DNA of 64,000 bases from Aldrovandia affinis (GCA_029706075.1 JAINUG010000087.1:2666001-2730000); one strand, 5' to 3'; counted from the first letter of the stretch, positions 12,341 to 26,369 are shown. Numbers and translations are program-made. The notes: generated from the letters alone by a model not told the origin.

Positions 12341-12616
12341 TGCTGGTGAGGACAGACATCCCTGAAGATATTGTAGTGAGCAGAGAACACCGAATTAAGT
12401 TTGTGCATCTCTGCACGCTAAAACGAGGTTGCTAAAGGAAACATGACACAAAAGTCTCCATGTGTCCACAGGTATGAATTAATATGAAAGACACGTGTAG
12501 ACTTCACTGATTTCATAAAAATGTAAAAATAAATGTAATATCAATACTAATTACCAATATGTTTTTGCTATTGAAGACATTTTAAAATTAAAACTTTAAT
12601 ATGTGAGTTTATAAAC

Positions 12617-13365
12617 ATGACCTATCTAATAGATTTTGAAAAGTGTAAATTAGTTGGTGCCCGAATTGCAGGTGTGTCAGTCACAGAATCAGCTAAATTA
12701 TTTAATGTGTCAATGGAAACAGTGTTGAAAATGATGACGGCATTCGCCAAACAAGGAAAAACTGCATCAGGAAAGAAGAGCAGTGGTCGCAAGTCGAAGC
12801 TCACCGACAGGGATAGACAGACACAACAGGATAGTTGCTAAAAACCACTAAACAACGGCGTCAAATATTACCACAGAATTGAATTTACACCTCCGTGACC
12901 CCAGTCTCAACAAAAACTGTATGTCGTGAGCTTCGCAAAGCTGATATTTATGGTAGGCCTGCTATTCTGAAACCACTTGTAACCAAGGCCAATGCACAAT
13001 AACACATAATCTGGAGTATTGTGCACAAAACCTGAACTTCTGAGCAGTGGAAGGAGCAGTGGAAGATAGTAATATGGTCTTCCCATACCTTTTCCTGTCC
13101 CTACAAGAATTACTCTGGCTGAAAACTCCTGAATAGTTGTGATTGATCCAGGTCAAGAGATAACTCACAACTTCCTCAGTTTACTCTCTCTGACAAGATT
13201 ATCTTGCAAAATATTGCCTCTCTGTCTGGCAGTGGTGAGCGGTTGTAGATAAGCTTGACAGATGGAGTGCCAGATGAGCCTTCAGGTGAGCAGTCTCATA
13301 TGGGCCTTGTCCTGAGACGGAACTCCAGGCGCACTCCCCCTTGAGCCATGATAGTTTGGGGAACT
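12617..13365 (+). pseudogene. degenerate Tc1-like transposase
   Basis: The first 74 codons are open and encode the N-terminal helix-turn-helix region of a fish Tc1-like transposase (VGARIAGVSVTESAKLFNVS, then KKSSGRKSKLTDRDRQT). After a stop the family pattern continues in shifted frames: STKTV.RELRKADIYGRPAI near 12906, KTWTSEQWK-like near 13030, and IVWGTLW near 13350. The catalytic Asp region reads IVIWSSHTF where the family has VIWSDESSF, so the Asp is lost. Terminal repeats were not located. Confidence 0.7.
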
Positions 13366-14267
13366 CTGTGGAAGATTTCCTGTCAGGGAGGACCATAGTT
13401 CTGTATTGTAGCTACGTTTCTACTATATTAGCAACGCTACAGACAATTGCTTTTACCTTTTTTGCAAAATACCTTCCAAGACAAGTGCTTCTAGATTGCT
13501 TTTTGGTGGGGAAAAGTGGTATGACATGATTTTAGCAAGCCCCCATATTGTATTGGACGGCATACATTCATGTTTATACCAGGCAACTCTGTCACCATCC
13601 TGTAGGAGCTAGAGCTAATCAAAGTTTCTAGTATGGCATCATTCCATGCTACCTGTCAATTAGTTCTGCCTGGCAAATATCTGCACAGAATAAGGATCAA
13701 TACGAATCAATTTGTCCGAAAAAGTTATCATTGGCACAATATCAATATTAGTATTTCAGTAATGTTAGCAGAATATTAGATTATGTTTTCTGTTGTTGTC
13801 AAAAAATAGGATGAGGCAGCAAAAAATGATGCTTCAGAGTCAACAATGTGCACATCTAAATGGAGCTTAATTTCACGCTGTGCCGGTAATGGCAGAAATA
13901 GGGATTCATCTCATCAGCGGAGAGTGGAGGTGAGCTGTCTTGTTAATCGACAGTAGGAGTGCATCTTTGTGTCAAGAGTGGTGTCTCACAGTTCCTGGGG
14001 TGTTTGTGTTTGGTAATTTAAGGTGAGATGTGTTTTCCACTGACATCATATTCCTCCAACCCCGGCTGTTTTCCCTCAGCTAGTATCCCAGATTTCCCGG
14101 CTGTGACAACACAGCCTCCGCCTTTCAGAATGAAGATGGATGGGAACCTCATATTCAGCACCTCAGAGAGGAAGAGACAGAGGGAGAGTGAAAGAAAGTG
14201 GGGGTTGAAAATGAGAAAGCGGGCAGGAGGGAGAGAGGGAGATAGTAGATAGGAATAGGGAGACAGG

Positions 14268-14378
<111 letters not shown>

Positions 14379-15633
14379 CATGAGAGAAAAAATAAAAAGA
14401 GAGAGAGACTTTACACGGGAGTGTACCCAGTGGCAGAGTTTGGGAGGGTTGAGTCTGGGACGAAATGTTTAGACAGCAGAGGATTATACACACACAGACA
14501 CTCCCCTGCACCCAGGAGCTGTGCGTAGGTCAGACGCAGTTGCCCTCTGTGATCTACACGGCTCCTCGTCAGGGCAGATAAGCCTAAAAGGGCAAAAAAA
14601 GGGCCCTGGGGGGGGAAACCTACACCCCCCCCCCCCACCGACACACACACACACACTCATCTAAAGCCTACTCTCCCTGCCTGCCTTTCTGTTCATCAGT
14701 GCTGACCTTTCACCCTCACACAGTTAAGATCATGTGATAATGACCGTCACTTTTTTTTTTTTTGTCTGTGGAATATCAATCTTGATGGTTCAATGTGACT
14801 GCCCTGCATCCCATGATGTCTGACAGTTGTTTGTTTTAAAAAAGGAAAATGTGGATTATCTCGTTCTCGTGGGACACCCCTCCTCAAATACATGGTGAAA
14901 AGCCCTGATTACCCAATCAGGGAAAGAAAAGCCTCATAATGTGTTCATCCCCCAGTTTCTGTTAGGCCTCGACTATTAACCCCTGAGAGAAACTGGCGAC
15001 GATGTTTTAAATAAAGCTTTGATCAGAAATCAATAAATGCCAATATTTCAACTTGCAGTACATTGATTTATACTTTCTTAAAGAAAGAAAAATGTTTTGC
15101 ACGCTATGTGAAGTTTTTTCATAATACTGGCTCTAGGAGGAATCAGTTCAAATTTGCCAAGAAACCAATACTCAGTTGCAGCATAGAATACTCACCCAGT
15201 GTTCTGCTGTGTTGTTATACTCATCTAGTATGAAAATGAACCAATTAATCTGTTGATGGATAAACTCATGCCATGGAATGTGTCAACAGCCACACTCGTT
15301 GATACAACAACAGTAGCCCTAGTAGATACGTATATCATTGAGTTGGAAGCTGTTGTAAGAAGGTTCAGCTACAACACTCAAAGAGCAGTGATCGTTTTAT
15401 AAACGAGCTGAAACCGTTACCGTTTCACCACTGGGAAACTGGGCATGCGTCTATACCCTAGGCCAAGCGGCTAAGATTGTCTTCATTTATCTTCTAAAAA
15501 ATTCAGATTGTCCTCAGGCTAGAGGGAAAATGGGGCCTTTATTGACTCAACACCTGCTAATAATGCTAGTTAGTGGTATAGACCGTCTGTGCGGTATTGA
15601 TCCGTAAGCTCCTATCTTACATTCACACTCATA

Positions 15634-15660
15634 CGCACACACACACACACACACACACAT
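15634..15660. repeat. (CA)n microsatellite
   Basis: About 13 CA units preceded by cacactcatacg. Confidence 0.95.
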
Positions 15661-16200
15661 GCACATGTTACTGACACTACAATGCCTCAAGTGATCGCTG
15701 GGGCCTGGGGAAGGCTTAATCATCATCCAATCAAGTTCGTTCTCTGGTATCGTTGCGTTTTTAAATGCACTCTCTGAGGGGGGGATCCTCCCTAACTGGA
15801 TTACTCCATTATTACATTGATATTTGGAGACTGGGAGAGATTGGAGCTGACTGCCAACTAACACGGGCCGGTTCTGAGCAGGTGAGCATGACTGGACTCA
15901 AGCTGAGAACACTAATATCAGCAGTCACGTCTTCAAGGAAATTGGGTTACGCGTGCTCCCCTGTGCCTCAGATTGGCTATTACAAGGCATTAGGTTTTTT
16001 ATTCTATACCATATTAGATGTAAAACTGTAATTTTATTTGATAGCTGGCTTCACGTGGTAAGACTGTGGCTCACAATATGATGTGATTCAGTCAGTGTTC
16101 ACTGCTTTAAATGGTCAAAAATAAATCATTTTCTCACTTGATAATTATCAAGAAAGATCATTTATTCCTCTCCATTCTATTCCTTCCACGTGTGTGACCA

Positions 16201-16238
16201 AGATTAAGATTATTTAAGAAAATAAATAATCTTAATCT
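16201..16238. repeat. 16-bp perfect hairpin
   Basis: The arm agattaagattattta is followed by the six-base loop agaaaa and its exact reverse complement taaataatcttaatct. AT rich. No nearby gene. Confidence 0.8.
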
Positions 16239-16589
16239 TAAACTTAATTTAAATTGAGAAACCAAGTCCTCACAGCGTGAAATGTGATCCCTAAAAAACA
16301 AGGGATGAAGGGAAAAGTCACATTTGTGCAGTCTGTTATTTCTGAGCGCAGTTTGGCGTTAAGAGTGTCTTATTGACTTCATCCAGGATCTTAGATCTTG
16401 GAAGTATGCCCAACATCATGCCGGTGAGCACAACCAATGAAAATGCTGATTACGAATTTACTGGCCAACACCACCAATGACAATGCTGCTGACTATGAGA
16501 CAATTAACAAATTCATTGGTCAACGCCACCAACGACAGTGACACTGATGATGTCATCATAAACAAACTCATTTAAAAAAATTCTCTAAA

Positions 16590-17140
16590 GACCTTTTGGG
16601 GTGGGGGTAGGGGGCGGGGGGTGGGGGAGAGAGTGGCTTTTAAAAGGATTCTGTCCGTTATTGACTGGTTGCAGTCTTCTGCTAATAGCCATTTAAAGAT
16701 TATGGGCCTGCTGGAGGACATCAAGGCCTCCATTGTGCTCCTTATTGCTCTCTGGCAGATGGGGGCTGACACCACAACACACAGCCTCCCTCCGGGCACG
16801 CTCAGTGTGCGCCCGCCTCCATCAGCGCATCTCCTATTGAACCACTGCTAATAACTGTCCATGAATTATTAATTTACACACTGATATTGGAGGCTGGGAG
16901 AAGGGAAGGCGGGATGAAGGGGGTGGGATGGGAGGCGCAAGGGGGTGCGGTGTGGATGATTGGCAAACTCCGTGCCATCCCGGGAAAGCCCAGGCCAAAG
17001 AGTCCCAGGGAGGCCATTTCCTGGAACATGGCGGCCATTCCGATAACGGGAGTGGGGAGATAAAATATATATTCATTAAACGGCAGATTGCTGATGAAAT
17101 GAGGGCGATCCATTAGCGGGGTAGGCAACGGGATGAGGCG
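16590..17140. promoter_or_regulatory. G-rich tract and candidate conserved non-coding block
   Basis: A G-run cluster at 16596-16630 (at least four runs of four or more G, quadruplex-capable) leads into complex sequence with tgctaatagccatttaaaga, attgtgctccttattgctct and ccatgaattattaatttaca. No gene seen. Confidence 0.25.
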
Positions 17141-18984
17141 TAATGTTTCCCGGTTCCTCTCTGGGCAGGACAGCTTTTAGTGGAGCCAAGCATGCCGGAG
17201 AGACCAAACTGCTTCAACTGCAAAGTTTTGTTTTCTGCATGATTAAGGCCCTGGTACATCAAGTCGACTTGTGGAAACTCAACGGACTGCTAATTCATCG
17301 GAGCATGTATTTTTTTATTGTTCGTGATGAACATACTACATCTGCCCAGCCCACACAGATCCCCCCACTGAGTCTGTGCCAGAAGAATACTATTAAAGTA
17401 ATAGTGATCTGATTTTCTACAGTTTCCTATCATGTTTGTACAACAGCGGATGAAACTGACACGCTAGAAGTTACAAAAATGAGGTCAATGTTATTTTGAG
17501 ATAGTTGGTGATTGAAATGTCAGTACCTTCTGTTCACCCTGTTTTCCAGATTGGACTTTTTGCTGTTTGTTCTTGACATCAAGAAGGGGCTAATTTGAAT
17601 AGACCAATGAAAATGTACGTTCACATTTTGAAGATACCGTCCCATTACAAAAACACGCGCGCACTCTGCTGCAGCCAGGGTTTAGTTGTTACTGGCTAGC
17701 GGTCAAAAATCTGGTCCATCATAGCTGAGTACAAATAAACACAAAACATGTACAATTGCCATTTGCAATGCAGTGAATGTTGGGCTGTCACAGCAAATGT
17801 AGAATTTATACAAATTTGTAGCATGCATTCCCCTGAGGATTGTATAGAAAACTAAGCCCAGTACTTTGGCGTTTGCAAAGTTCATCAAACTGAAATCCCA
17901 TCTATCATGGACCCAGCCGCTGTCGATCAAGGTGTAAGTACATATTCATGTATTATTAACAGCACAATGCTATTGTGTAGCTAGCTGGTTGGCTATTTAC
18001 AATTTCTTTGTAGCATTATCTGACATACTATGCTAACATTAACTTGGGTAGCTAGCTAAGGTTACCGATATGCTGATGAAGCATCTTTTTGCCAGGCTAT
18101 GCAATGTTACATAAAGATGACTTGCTTCATTCTATACTGGTTAGTAGCTTATGCTTAAAATCTAAAAAGCCTCAATCACCTCTGCATTGGATACCCAAAT
18201 AATTGTTAGATTTTTTAGAAACCAGTGTATAAACACAAATTTCCACTTTTCAGGCTCCCATGCATAACAGAATACAAAGCGATGCTGTTTGATTGTTACA
18301 GCCTTGTGACAATTCAGTTTGTTGGCAGAAGAACCTGTAAACTTCACATCTAGAACAATTTCTGTAAGCCGCTGAGGATATTTCTCTGAGTAGCAGCCCT
18401 TTGGCAAATCTACTTTCACTTTGTTATGAAATTAAATACTTGGAGCGGTTGGCAAATTGAATTTCCTCACAGTCAAAAGCCCAAACACCAAAAGAGAATA
18501 ATGAATAAGGCCTGGAGAACTCCAGATCCCCCCGCTTTGAATTTTCATTACGGAAGAACATTGATTGGCAGAAGCATGTATCTCCATCTTTATTGCATGT
18601 TGTCTCTGGTTTTGATGTGTGTTTTTGTTACTGAGAGTAGAATGTGATGTATCAGGGTGATAGCTGGTACTTATGATTATTGACGTCGTTACCATAATCA
18701 CTTATATTAGTGCAATTCTTTGGCATTAGTGCTCTTCTTTTTAGAAGGAGAGAGCTTTTGTTTATCCAAAGGTTTTGTGCCACAAAACCTTTATCAATGA
18801 CTTTGTTTTCAAAACATGCTTGTGGTGTAGAGCTTAGACAACTGGACTCTGAAGGTTTGAAGGAGGGTTAGAGAGTGTGGGATTTGATGTCAATGCAGTG
18901 ATACAACGTGGCAAAAGGTTTCAATCTCAAATCAGGAATGAGAAAGAAAAATCTACTGTAATGCTTGTTGCTACCAGGCCAAGC
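17141..18984. other. non-coding sequence
   Basis: No recognised gene. Minus-strand frames at 17703-17930 and 18162-18419 are open but show no domain, and I do not treat them as genes. Confidence 0.35.
18768..18792. repeat. 25-base palindrome
   Basis: The arm aaaggttttgtg, a single central c and the exact reverse complement cacaaaaccttt. A short perfect dyad, possibly a binding site or a foldback remnant. Confidence 0.7.
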
Positions 18985-19450
18985 ATTACAAAAATAGCCT
19001 TGGGGGCTACTGGGTGGCTCATACTGTTAAAGCACTGTTATAGTGTGTGGATGAGGCCCATGCTCTGGTATCGAATCCAGACTGTACCAATGCCGATTGT
19101 GGCCAAGCAGCCCTGCAGGGCAACACATAATTGGCAGTAGCATCACCCAGGGAGGGAGGGATTAAATCTGCCTGGTTATCCATGTCTCATCGCACACCAG
19201 CGACCCCTGCTGGTCAATCGGGCGCCCACAGTCTGCCAGTATAAATCTGCACATTGTGTCATCCTCTGACTCATGTCTGTGTAAGATTAACTTGCGAACT
19301 GCATAGTGAAAATAAGTGGCAGTAGACATCGCCTGTTTCGGAGGAGTGCGTGTGTGTGTGTCTACGTTCTCCCGAACTGACAGTGAAGGCTGTAGTTAGT
19401 GTGGCTTCATAGTACAATTGGGAATTCCAAATTGGTAAAAAAAAAGGGAA
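18985..19450 (+). repeat. long tRNA-derived SINE
   Basis: A tRNA-like head (ctgggtggctcatactgtta with a B-box-like word tatcgaatcc at 19069-19078) is followed by a body with tgtggccaagcagccctgca, a cgacccctgctggtcaatcg block near 19200, a gtttcggaggagtgcgtgtg block near 19337 and the tail attgggaattccaaattggt with an A-rich end. Several other copies in the window share the tail. It has no protein-coding content. Confidence 0.7.
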
Positions 19451-19965
19451 AAAGCATTAAAGAAGAATGTATTTTAAAAGATTTGCCTTGGACTGAAACC
19501 ACAAAACCTCTCGTCTCCCTGTATCAGAGCACTTTTTCAAACGGCATGAAAAAAGAGTCCTCTCCACATGCATCCAGATTTACTTAGAGTACCTCTCCCA
19601 ATCTTAGTGAAACCTGAGTGGATAAAAGTGGTACTTGTGAAGGGAAGGTAAGTAACGAGCAGCACTTTGAAATGAGGCCCATCGTATGGGGGAGAGTCCG
19701 TCAGTGCCGGTCCCCGGTTGTGGAGGGGGGGGATTGCTCTGTTAGCCTGGCTGTTTTCCTGTTATGGTCTACCTCACTGGCGCAGGGTAACATACACTCA
19801 TATTACTATAGGTCTAGCACCGCTCTTTCTCTTTCTGTCCTGGTTTGTGTCGTCATTTGATCCTCAAAACAAAGGGCATCAAATAAATCTCAAGACGGAG
19901 TTCGCATTCCCCTTACCTGCCCCGGCGTTCACAGGAGAACGGGGGTTTGAGGGAATGAAAAGATG

Positions 19966-20160
19966 ACTCATCATCATTATCATCATCATCATCATCATCA
20001 TCACCATAACAAATATCCTACTCACCATAAACACCATAAACACCATCACAAATATCCTACTCACCATAAACACCATCGCAAATATCCCCATCATTATCAT
20101 CATCATAAACACCATCGCAAATATCCCCATCATTAATCACCGTCACAAATACCATCATCA
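19966..20160. repeat. (CAT)n and CACAAATATCC-type tandem repeat
   Basis: A run of cat triplets at 19970-20005 is followed by repeated blocks of caaatatcctactcaccata and caaatatccccatcatta with aacacca spacers up to about 20160. Purely low-complexity; the Met-rich minus-strand frame across it is an artefact. Confidence 0.9.
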
Positions 20161-20809
20161 TCAGAAATGATTATCATTATAATCTAAAAACATTGTGATA
20201 TTACTGTTGTGGTGGTAATAATGTTGATGGAATTGCTGATTATGGTGATTTTACAAAATCATTACAGTATGTACCATGACACTGATACTGTCAATGTCAT
20301 ACAATGTATTGAAGGGCGTTGGTACAGGTGTTATATGTTTTACTTTGTACCTCTGTAACAATGATCGAATGTTGCCAAGCACAGTGGAAGTAATTCCAGG
20401 TGTGATATATTTTACTACTGTAAGTTGCTTTGGAACAATGATCTAAATGTTGCGTATATTATTATAAGTAATTGTCTGGCCAAAGTCATACTGCTGCTAG
20501 CTCTGATAGGCCTGATAGTCCACATGCGAGCAGGATACCAGTAATAGGTACCAGTTACAAATTGCCCTGTATTAAAGAAGGTGGAAGAAATGGCCAACCT
20601 GGATCCAAATCTATCCAATTTCAGATGATGTTACACTGGAAATGACAGTAACCAATGAGAGTCCATGGGCTGGCACTCAGGACGAGCCTTAGGGCAAAGT
20701 TAGGGGGCGGGGAAGAAAAGCAGAAGCATTTGAAATGAACACCACCTGGGTACAAGGAAGAAGCAGAAAACAAACAAAGCAGAAGGAGGGACCGGCGTGT
20801 TACAGCCCT

Positions 20810-21130
20810 GCCCACTCCCGTGGTCAGGTGGAGGCCGCGAATCGACGATCCGTCATTAAAGCGGTAAACACCACCACCCCATCCCTCGCCCCCAAGGGGA
20901 CAGATCACTGCCAACAAGCTACAGGCCTCTGGCAGGCTAACAGTCACCCCTGCTAATGGCCCAAGCTGTTTATTCTGTACTGCCTGGAACTGGATTAGCT
21001 GAATAATTAAGGTTAATGATCCGCCTGCATTGACTGGCGGATCCGTGGCCATCCATTGTTGGCAGACCTCGACTAGAATGGCCCTAGTCATTGACAGCAA
21101 GGGCTGGATACCATGGCGGACAGGATTAAA
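20810..21130. promoter_or_regulatory. candidate conserved non-coding block
   Basis: Repeat-free sequence with cccctgctaatggcccaagc, ggattagctgaataattaag and ggttaatgatccgcctgcat. The TAAT-rich words and unusual lack of drift to AT suggest constraint. A 159-codon minus frame crosses it but has no recognised domain. Confidence 0.25.
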
Positions 21131-22879
21131 ATAGAATCTTTGTAAATGTAATTCTTTATCTTTAATAGACGCTGTCGGGATTGTAGAATGTCTTGTGGTA
21201 AATTTAACTGAATTTTTGTCCAGTGTAGTAATCTATGGGCCTCCACTAACATGTTTTTCTACCAAGCAATTAAGTACCATTATTGCCTTCCAACCCTAAC
21301 TCACAACAATGACCAATGCTGCCAAAGAACTAGCAAATTGCTGGCTTGTCTGCCATTCACATTGTACCAGAAAAAGATTTAAGCACAGAAGAGTTTGAGT
21401 TTGCATAACATGCATATAAACACTCATTCATATGCAACTTCAAAATTGTGGTATTTGTGCAAAATGTAATTGTTTTTATTCTGTGTAGTTTTTTTAAATA
21501 TAAAAGCTATGATAACAAATGGCCAATGTTTCAGAGCAAATGAATGCAATGGAATATTCTTCTCAAGAAATGGGTTAGATACAGTATAAAGAGGTCTTCT
21601 AATAAACTAAACTTGATGAAAAAAATATATATCACGTGGAGAAACAGTATTAATGCAATTATTGCTTCTCTTTTCTGTCTTTGCTGATTTTTTATTTCTA
21701 TGTTTATTTTATTTGTATTATCTACGAATGGCTGTCAGTTTTGCCTTCCAGGTATTTTTAATGCAAGTTTTTTTCAGTTGATGCCCTGTGTTTGTTGTGT
21801 TTGGCACTCTGATTCAGAGATCGTTGTGAGGACTGGAATGTAGTTTCTCCAATGTCATTCCTCGAATGGCCTCTGAAGACTCGCAGCTTTGTTGATCTAA
21901 GAAACCGCGCACGGAGTATGATTAATAATGGGTGATTCTCTTTTGTCTAAGTGTTTTCTGGAAACCTTTACACACACTTTTAGGTTGAACAGAACCTTCC
22001 CGTGACTGCCCGGATGAAGCTGCTGAAGTTTGCAAGGTCCCACCGTCGATGCGCGCATGGCGCTGTAGACTACGGCTGAAAGGGTACACAACGCACCTTG
22101 TAATTAATCACAGTGTCAAAAGGAAATAAATGTGCATTTGCAATTCATCTTCTCTTTCTGTGTTGTTTGGATGCGGGAGCTGTCCCAGTAGCATGTTGCC
22201 GTTGGATATCGAACACGACTCTCCAGATGGGGCGAAAAACAAAGGAAACTGTAATAACAGCTCTCTCCTCTGGGCATCTTGCAGATGTCACCATCAGATG
22301 AAGTCCTCAGAAGGTTAGATGCACAGCTAACACTGAGAGACAAGGTATTCCCTACTTATTACACCTCATCTTACCTTACACACCTGCATCGCTTCTGGGT
22401 TCTTCCAGTTGCATAGCATCTGGCACTCAAATATTTTAAACGTTTTTTTAGTTCGATTATTTGTATTTTAGCCACAAACAGTGGGAAAACAGCATTTTTA
22501 CATTTTGAAATAGTTCTTTGTTTATAGATATGCTGCTCTGTTCAAAGGCTGTGTTGGTGGATTTGTGGATTTTGCCAAAGATGGAAGAGAAAAAACATGT
22601 GGGCATTCTTCCCTGACCGTAATGCTCAATATAAATCATCGTTATTGTAACCTCTTTTATCTAATTACGTTCCAAGGCTAGTTACATGGAACAAAATGCT
22701 TTTTTCTTTTGAAAAGAAACAGACCCCTTTCTTACTCTATAAATTGATCAATTTAAAAAAAGAGACTCAAAGAAATCGTAGCTAACAGAACTACATCTTC
22801 CTCAGGTCCCTCTTTGAAACTGACCAATAATAGATGAAAAAATGGTTTTTCGAAAACTTGAACTTTTTAAAAATCAAAT

Positions 22880-23480
22880 CACTGGCTATGGAAACAAATC
22901 TAATGGAGCAAATGACGGGGCACGTCAGGGTTAAATAAATTACCCTCCTGGTAACATGGTTTTAACGTCTCCATTTCGGACACGTTTTCCAGCCTTTTCC
23001 TGTAATTTTTGAAAGCCTTTCGGTGTAATAAAATATCACTTTTTTGTGCAATTGTGCATTAAACACTCACATCCTACATGCATTTTTCTGATAATCACTT
23101 TAAACCCTCCGCCCTCATTTCCCAAACCACTTTGCTCAACTTCCGTTAAGATGACACCAGGCGTGCAAACGCAGGAAATGGAATGCGTCTCCTTGCCCTG
23201 CTCTATAGGCACCGCATCATGATGTCACTGCTCCAGGGAGCTGACCTTCTCCGTGGGACCACCGCAAAGTGCTCTAAAGCCCCATAATGCAGATCATTAC
23301 CCACGGTGCCCCGGGAGCCCTTGGCCCCGCCCCCAGGCTCCTGTCGACCCGCCGTGCCTTGTGTGTCACAGCAAATCCCTATGATTCTCAGATCGCCCAC
23401 TTAATCCCATCAGCGCCCGCCAAAAGGCCATATTTATTACACAAGATCACCCTTGTAATGGTCTGTTAAATGTGAACTGT
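22880..23480. promoter_or_regulatory. candidate conserved non-coding block
   Basis: Complex sequence with aaataaattaccctcctggt, gcgtctccttgccctgctct and ggccatatttattacacaag. No repeats and no coding signature. Confidence 0.25.
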
Positions 23481-26369
23481 GGAAACGATCGGCCTGCTTG
23501 TGATTCACACTCCAGGGGTGCTTATGGGCTTCTTCCGTGGAAACGTGGAGGTATTTAGACATGAAAATGTGAGGAAGCAGGCGATAACGGCAGAGAAAGA
23601 GAGGCCTGGAAAGCTACTTTATAGACACAAACCACTGGTGTCATGCTCTCTCTTCCCCGACCTCTGGAAACACTTATGTATACCATGTTAAAATCCTTCT
23701 ACTCACATAAACCCATTCAGGTACCGGTGACACACCTGTGATTTTAGAGATAAGGTTTGAGGAAAGGGCTGGGGCTGCAGTATTTACAAATCCTCTGCAC
23801 ATCTACATAAGCCATAAGCCACCCTTCCTTCAACTGCCTTCTCGACTTCAAGCTACCGTCAGCTCCACCAAGAAGCATACTGGTCTCAGTGGCATTTTTA
23901 TGTTACGTTTGTTTTAATTAATGTCAAGAGCAACTGAAATTCTGCCACAATATCTGACAGGCACAATGATCCCCACTAATTAAGAAGGTGGGGATGAAAC
24001 AAAAGGCTATGATTGAAGCCTGGCTGACAGGAGGCACATAACAAAGGTGGGGGGGGAGCGTGACAGGGTCTGTAGCATACATCCATTGAGGCCCTTTACT
24101 CTGCCCCACTACTCACCCCAAACTGGGCTGTCACTCATCTGTCCTCTCGGTACAGGTTTGCCATGGGGATTTAAAGAGGGATTTTCCAGACACTAAGCTT
24201 CTGGGGCAACTTCAGTCTAGGATCCTAGAGTTTTGAAAAGCCTCTAATGTGCAGTTTTGCTCAGCTCTGAATGGCTGCAGCATCTGCAGGGCTACCCAAC
24301 CCTGGTCCTGAAGGGCCACAGTGTCTGCAGGGCTATTCTACCCTGGTCCTGGAGGGCCACAGTGTCTGCAGGGCTATTTTACCCTGGTCCTGGAGGGCCA
24401 CAGTGTCTGCAGGACTAAAAACCCTGGCCCTGGAGGGCCACAATGTCTGCAGGACTACAAAACCCTGGTCCTGGAGGGCTGCACCCTGGTCCTATAGGAT
24501 TTCATTTCAGTCAGGCATTCACAGCTAATATCCATCTTGATTGAACCAGTTAAGAAGCTAACAAACTGAAGCTGAATCATTTTTCAGCTTTCAAGTGCTT
24601 TTTCAGGCCTGGTAATTTGTGAGGAATTCCATCTTGAAACAATAGTAAATATGTGCTTTAAAAAGTTATTGTTTATAAGCAGAATTCCCTCATAATTCAG
24701 TATAGTATTTCTTGTTAAATGAATGCATAATTTACTGAAAACATGTATGAATGTGTATTGTATAATGTGTAATGTGTTAGTGATTGCATTTAGAATAGTG
24801 CATGCTCCACATTTCAACAGTAGAACCTGCTTGTACTAATCATAAATAGTATTCCTTTGGTGTCTAGAGCTTTTTATGCATCCACTTTGAAGCGCTTTGT
24901 TTACAATATTTATTATGATCTGCGCAAGAATACATTGAAGGGTATTTAGCCGGAAAGCACTCATCGCGCTTTTAAGTAGAGCTGAACGGCAGCGTCTGAA
25001 ACGGGACACGAAATTAAGAGCAGGGCGACTGGGTCTCTGTGAAAGCAGAGCTGCCATGCCCACATCTCCACGTCCCCGACAGCTCTGGATCGCAGGCCAC
25101 GTACCAGCACCTTTACACCCTGCGCCCGTAACTGAATACACTTTCAGATAAAAGGCAGCGCTAAAGATTAATACTATTGTTGGTTTCGCCCGCATTGTCT
25201 TTCGCCACCCTTATGCAGTTACACATTCCGTGCAGAAGCTACAACTTTTTTTTTGGTTCCTTTTCCCGAATCAAGTTCAACTGTGCAATTATATTAAAGC
25301 GAATTTAGCAGCGGTCATATTGTTATTTGTTATTATGTGTGATAGGGGATATAAATAAGGAACCAATCAATTATTTTTTATATTTTTGGCACTTTTGAAT
25401 CCTTACCAATACAGAACATAATTTTAAAGCAAGAGGTAGGGTAGGCTGTCAACCTCAATGGCTGGTGACGGTCACAAGTACATCCAGAGAACGTGGTTGT
25501 GAAATATTAAAATTCGTAGTTAAATGAATGAATGCTGACAAAATATATACATATGTGCTCGACATGCTGGTGATGGCTAATGAACTATGGAAACAAAATA
25601 TTTGACACATATCTAGACAACATGAGTACTTCACATGAGTCTGATAAAACAATAATGTAAACCCTTACGCAAAAACTGATTGAAAACACTGTTTAGGACA
25701 TAGATGGGCAGGGCCATGACTGTGACAATAATCTATATTCACTTGTGAAAACATGTTTGGTGGCTATGTTCAGCATGGCATTGAACCCACAATAGAGAGA
25801 TGAAATTGTATTTTGCATACATATATTGGCCAGGGTGCTACATGATAGCAAAATCTGACAATGCTATTGAGAGAAGAAAGAAAAACAAAGGAGACACTTT
25901 TGTCTGTTCTGAATTCTTGAAATATTTACTTTTGATTGTTTGGAACCCTGAATATTTTTAGTAGGCCTAACACATAATTCATCAAAGTTAAATAATTGTC
26001 TATAAGCAATGTCTCCTGTCTGTTGGCGAAAGGCTCCAAACTGAGGTCGAGCATACAAGCCAAATATTTGATATGTAGGCCTAAGCCTACTTTTTTTTCA
26101 CAAACCAAATTTCACTTTGATCGAACACAAGTCACATTCAATTTGAATGATGCCATACAAGATATAAAAAGCATGTTCTGGAACAGAAAACATAGGAAAA
26201 CTAGTTTTTTCAATGCTGCTTGTTTTGTTTCTCTGTTCATCATTGTAATCGTGTTACAAACGAGTAAAATCGTAATTCTAAAATTTCACCAATTGAGAGA
26301 CTAAAAAGTACCAGTAAAAAGCGCCCTTTCATTTGTTGTAAAACTATGATTCACGAACACAGAATAAGA
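23481..26369. other. non-coding sequence
   Basis: AT-rich apart from the 41-bp array and a CpG-containing patch near 24950-25130. Nothing else recognised. Confidence 0.4.
24284..24495. repeat. 41-bp minisatellite, about five copies
   Basis: The units begin ctgcagggct and contain ccctggtcctggagggccac, with starts at 24284, 24325, 24366, 24407 and 24447. The same consensus occurs as a dispersed teleost repeat, so the array probably arose by local amplification of one dispersed copy; the following segment to about 24620 may be the rest of that element. Confidence 0.9.

Noticed and set aside
18162-18419. 85-codon minus-strand frame as a gene
   Set aside because: The peptide looks protein-like in places, but no splice signals or known family support it.
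20621-21100. 159-codon minus-strand frame
   Set aside because: No domain, no splice context and no family resemblance; the region looks like non-coding sequence.
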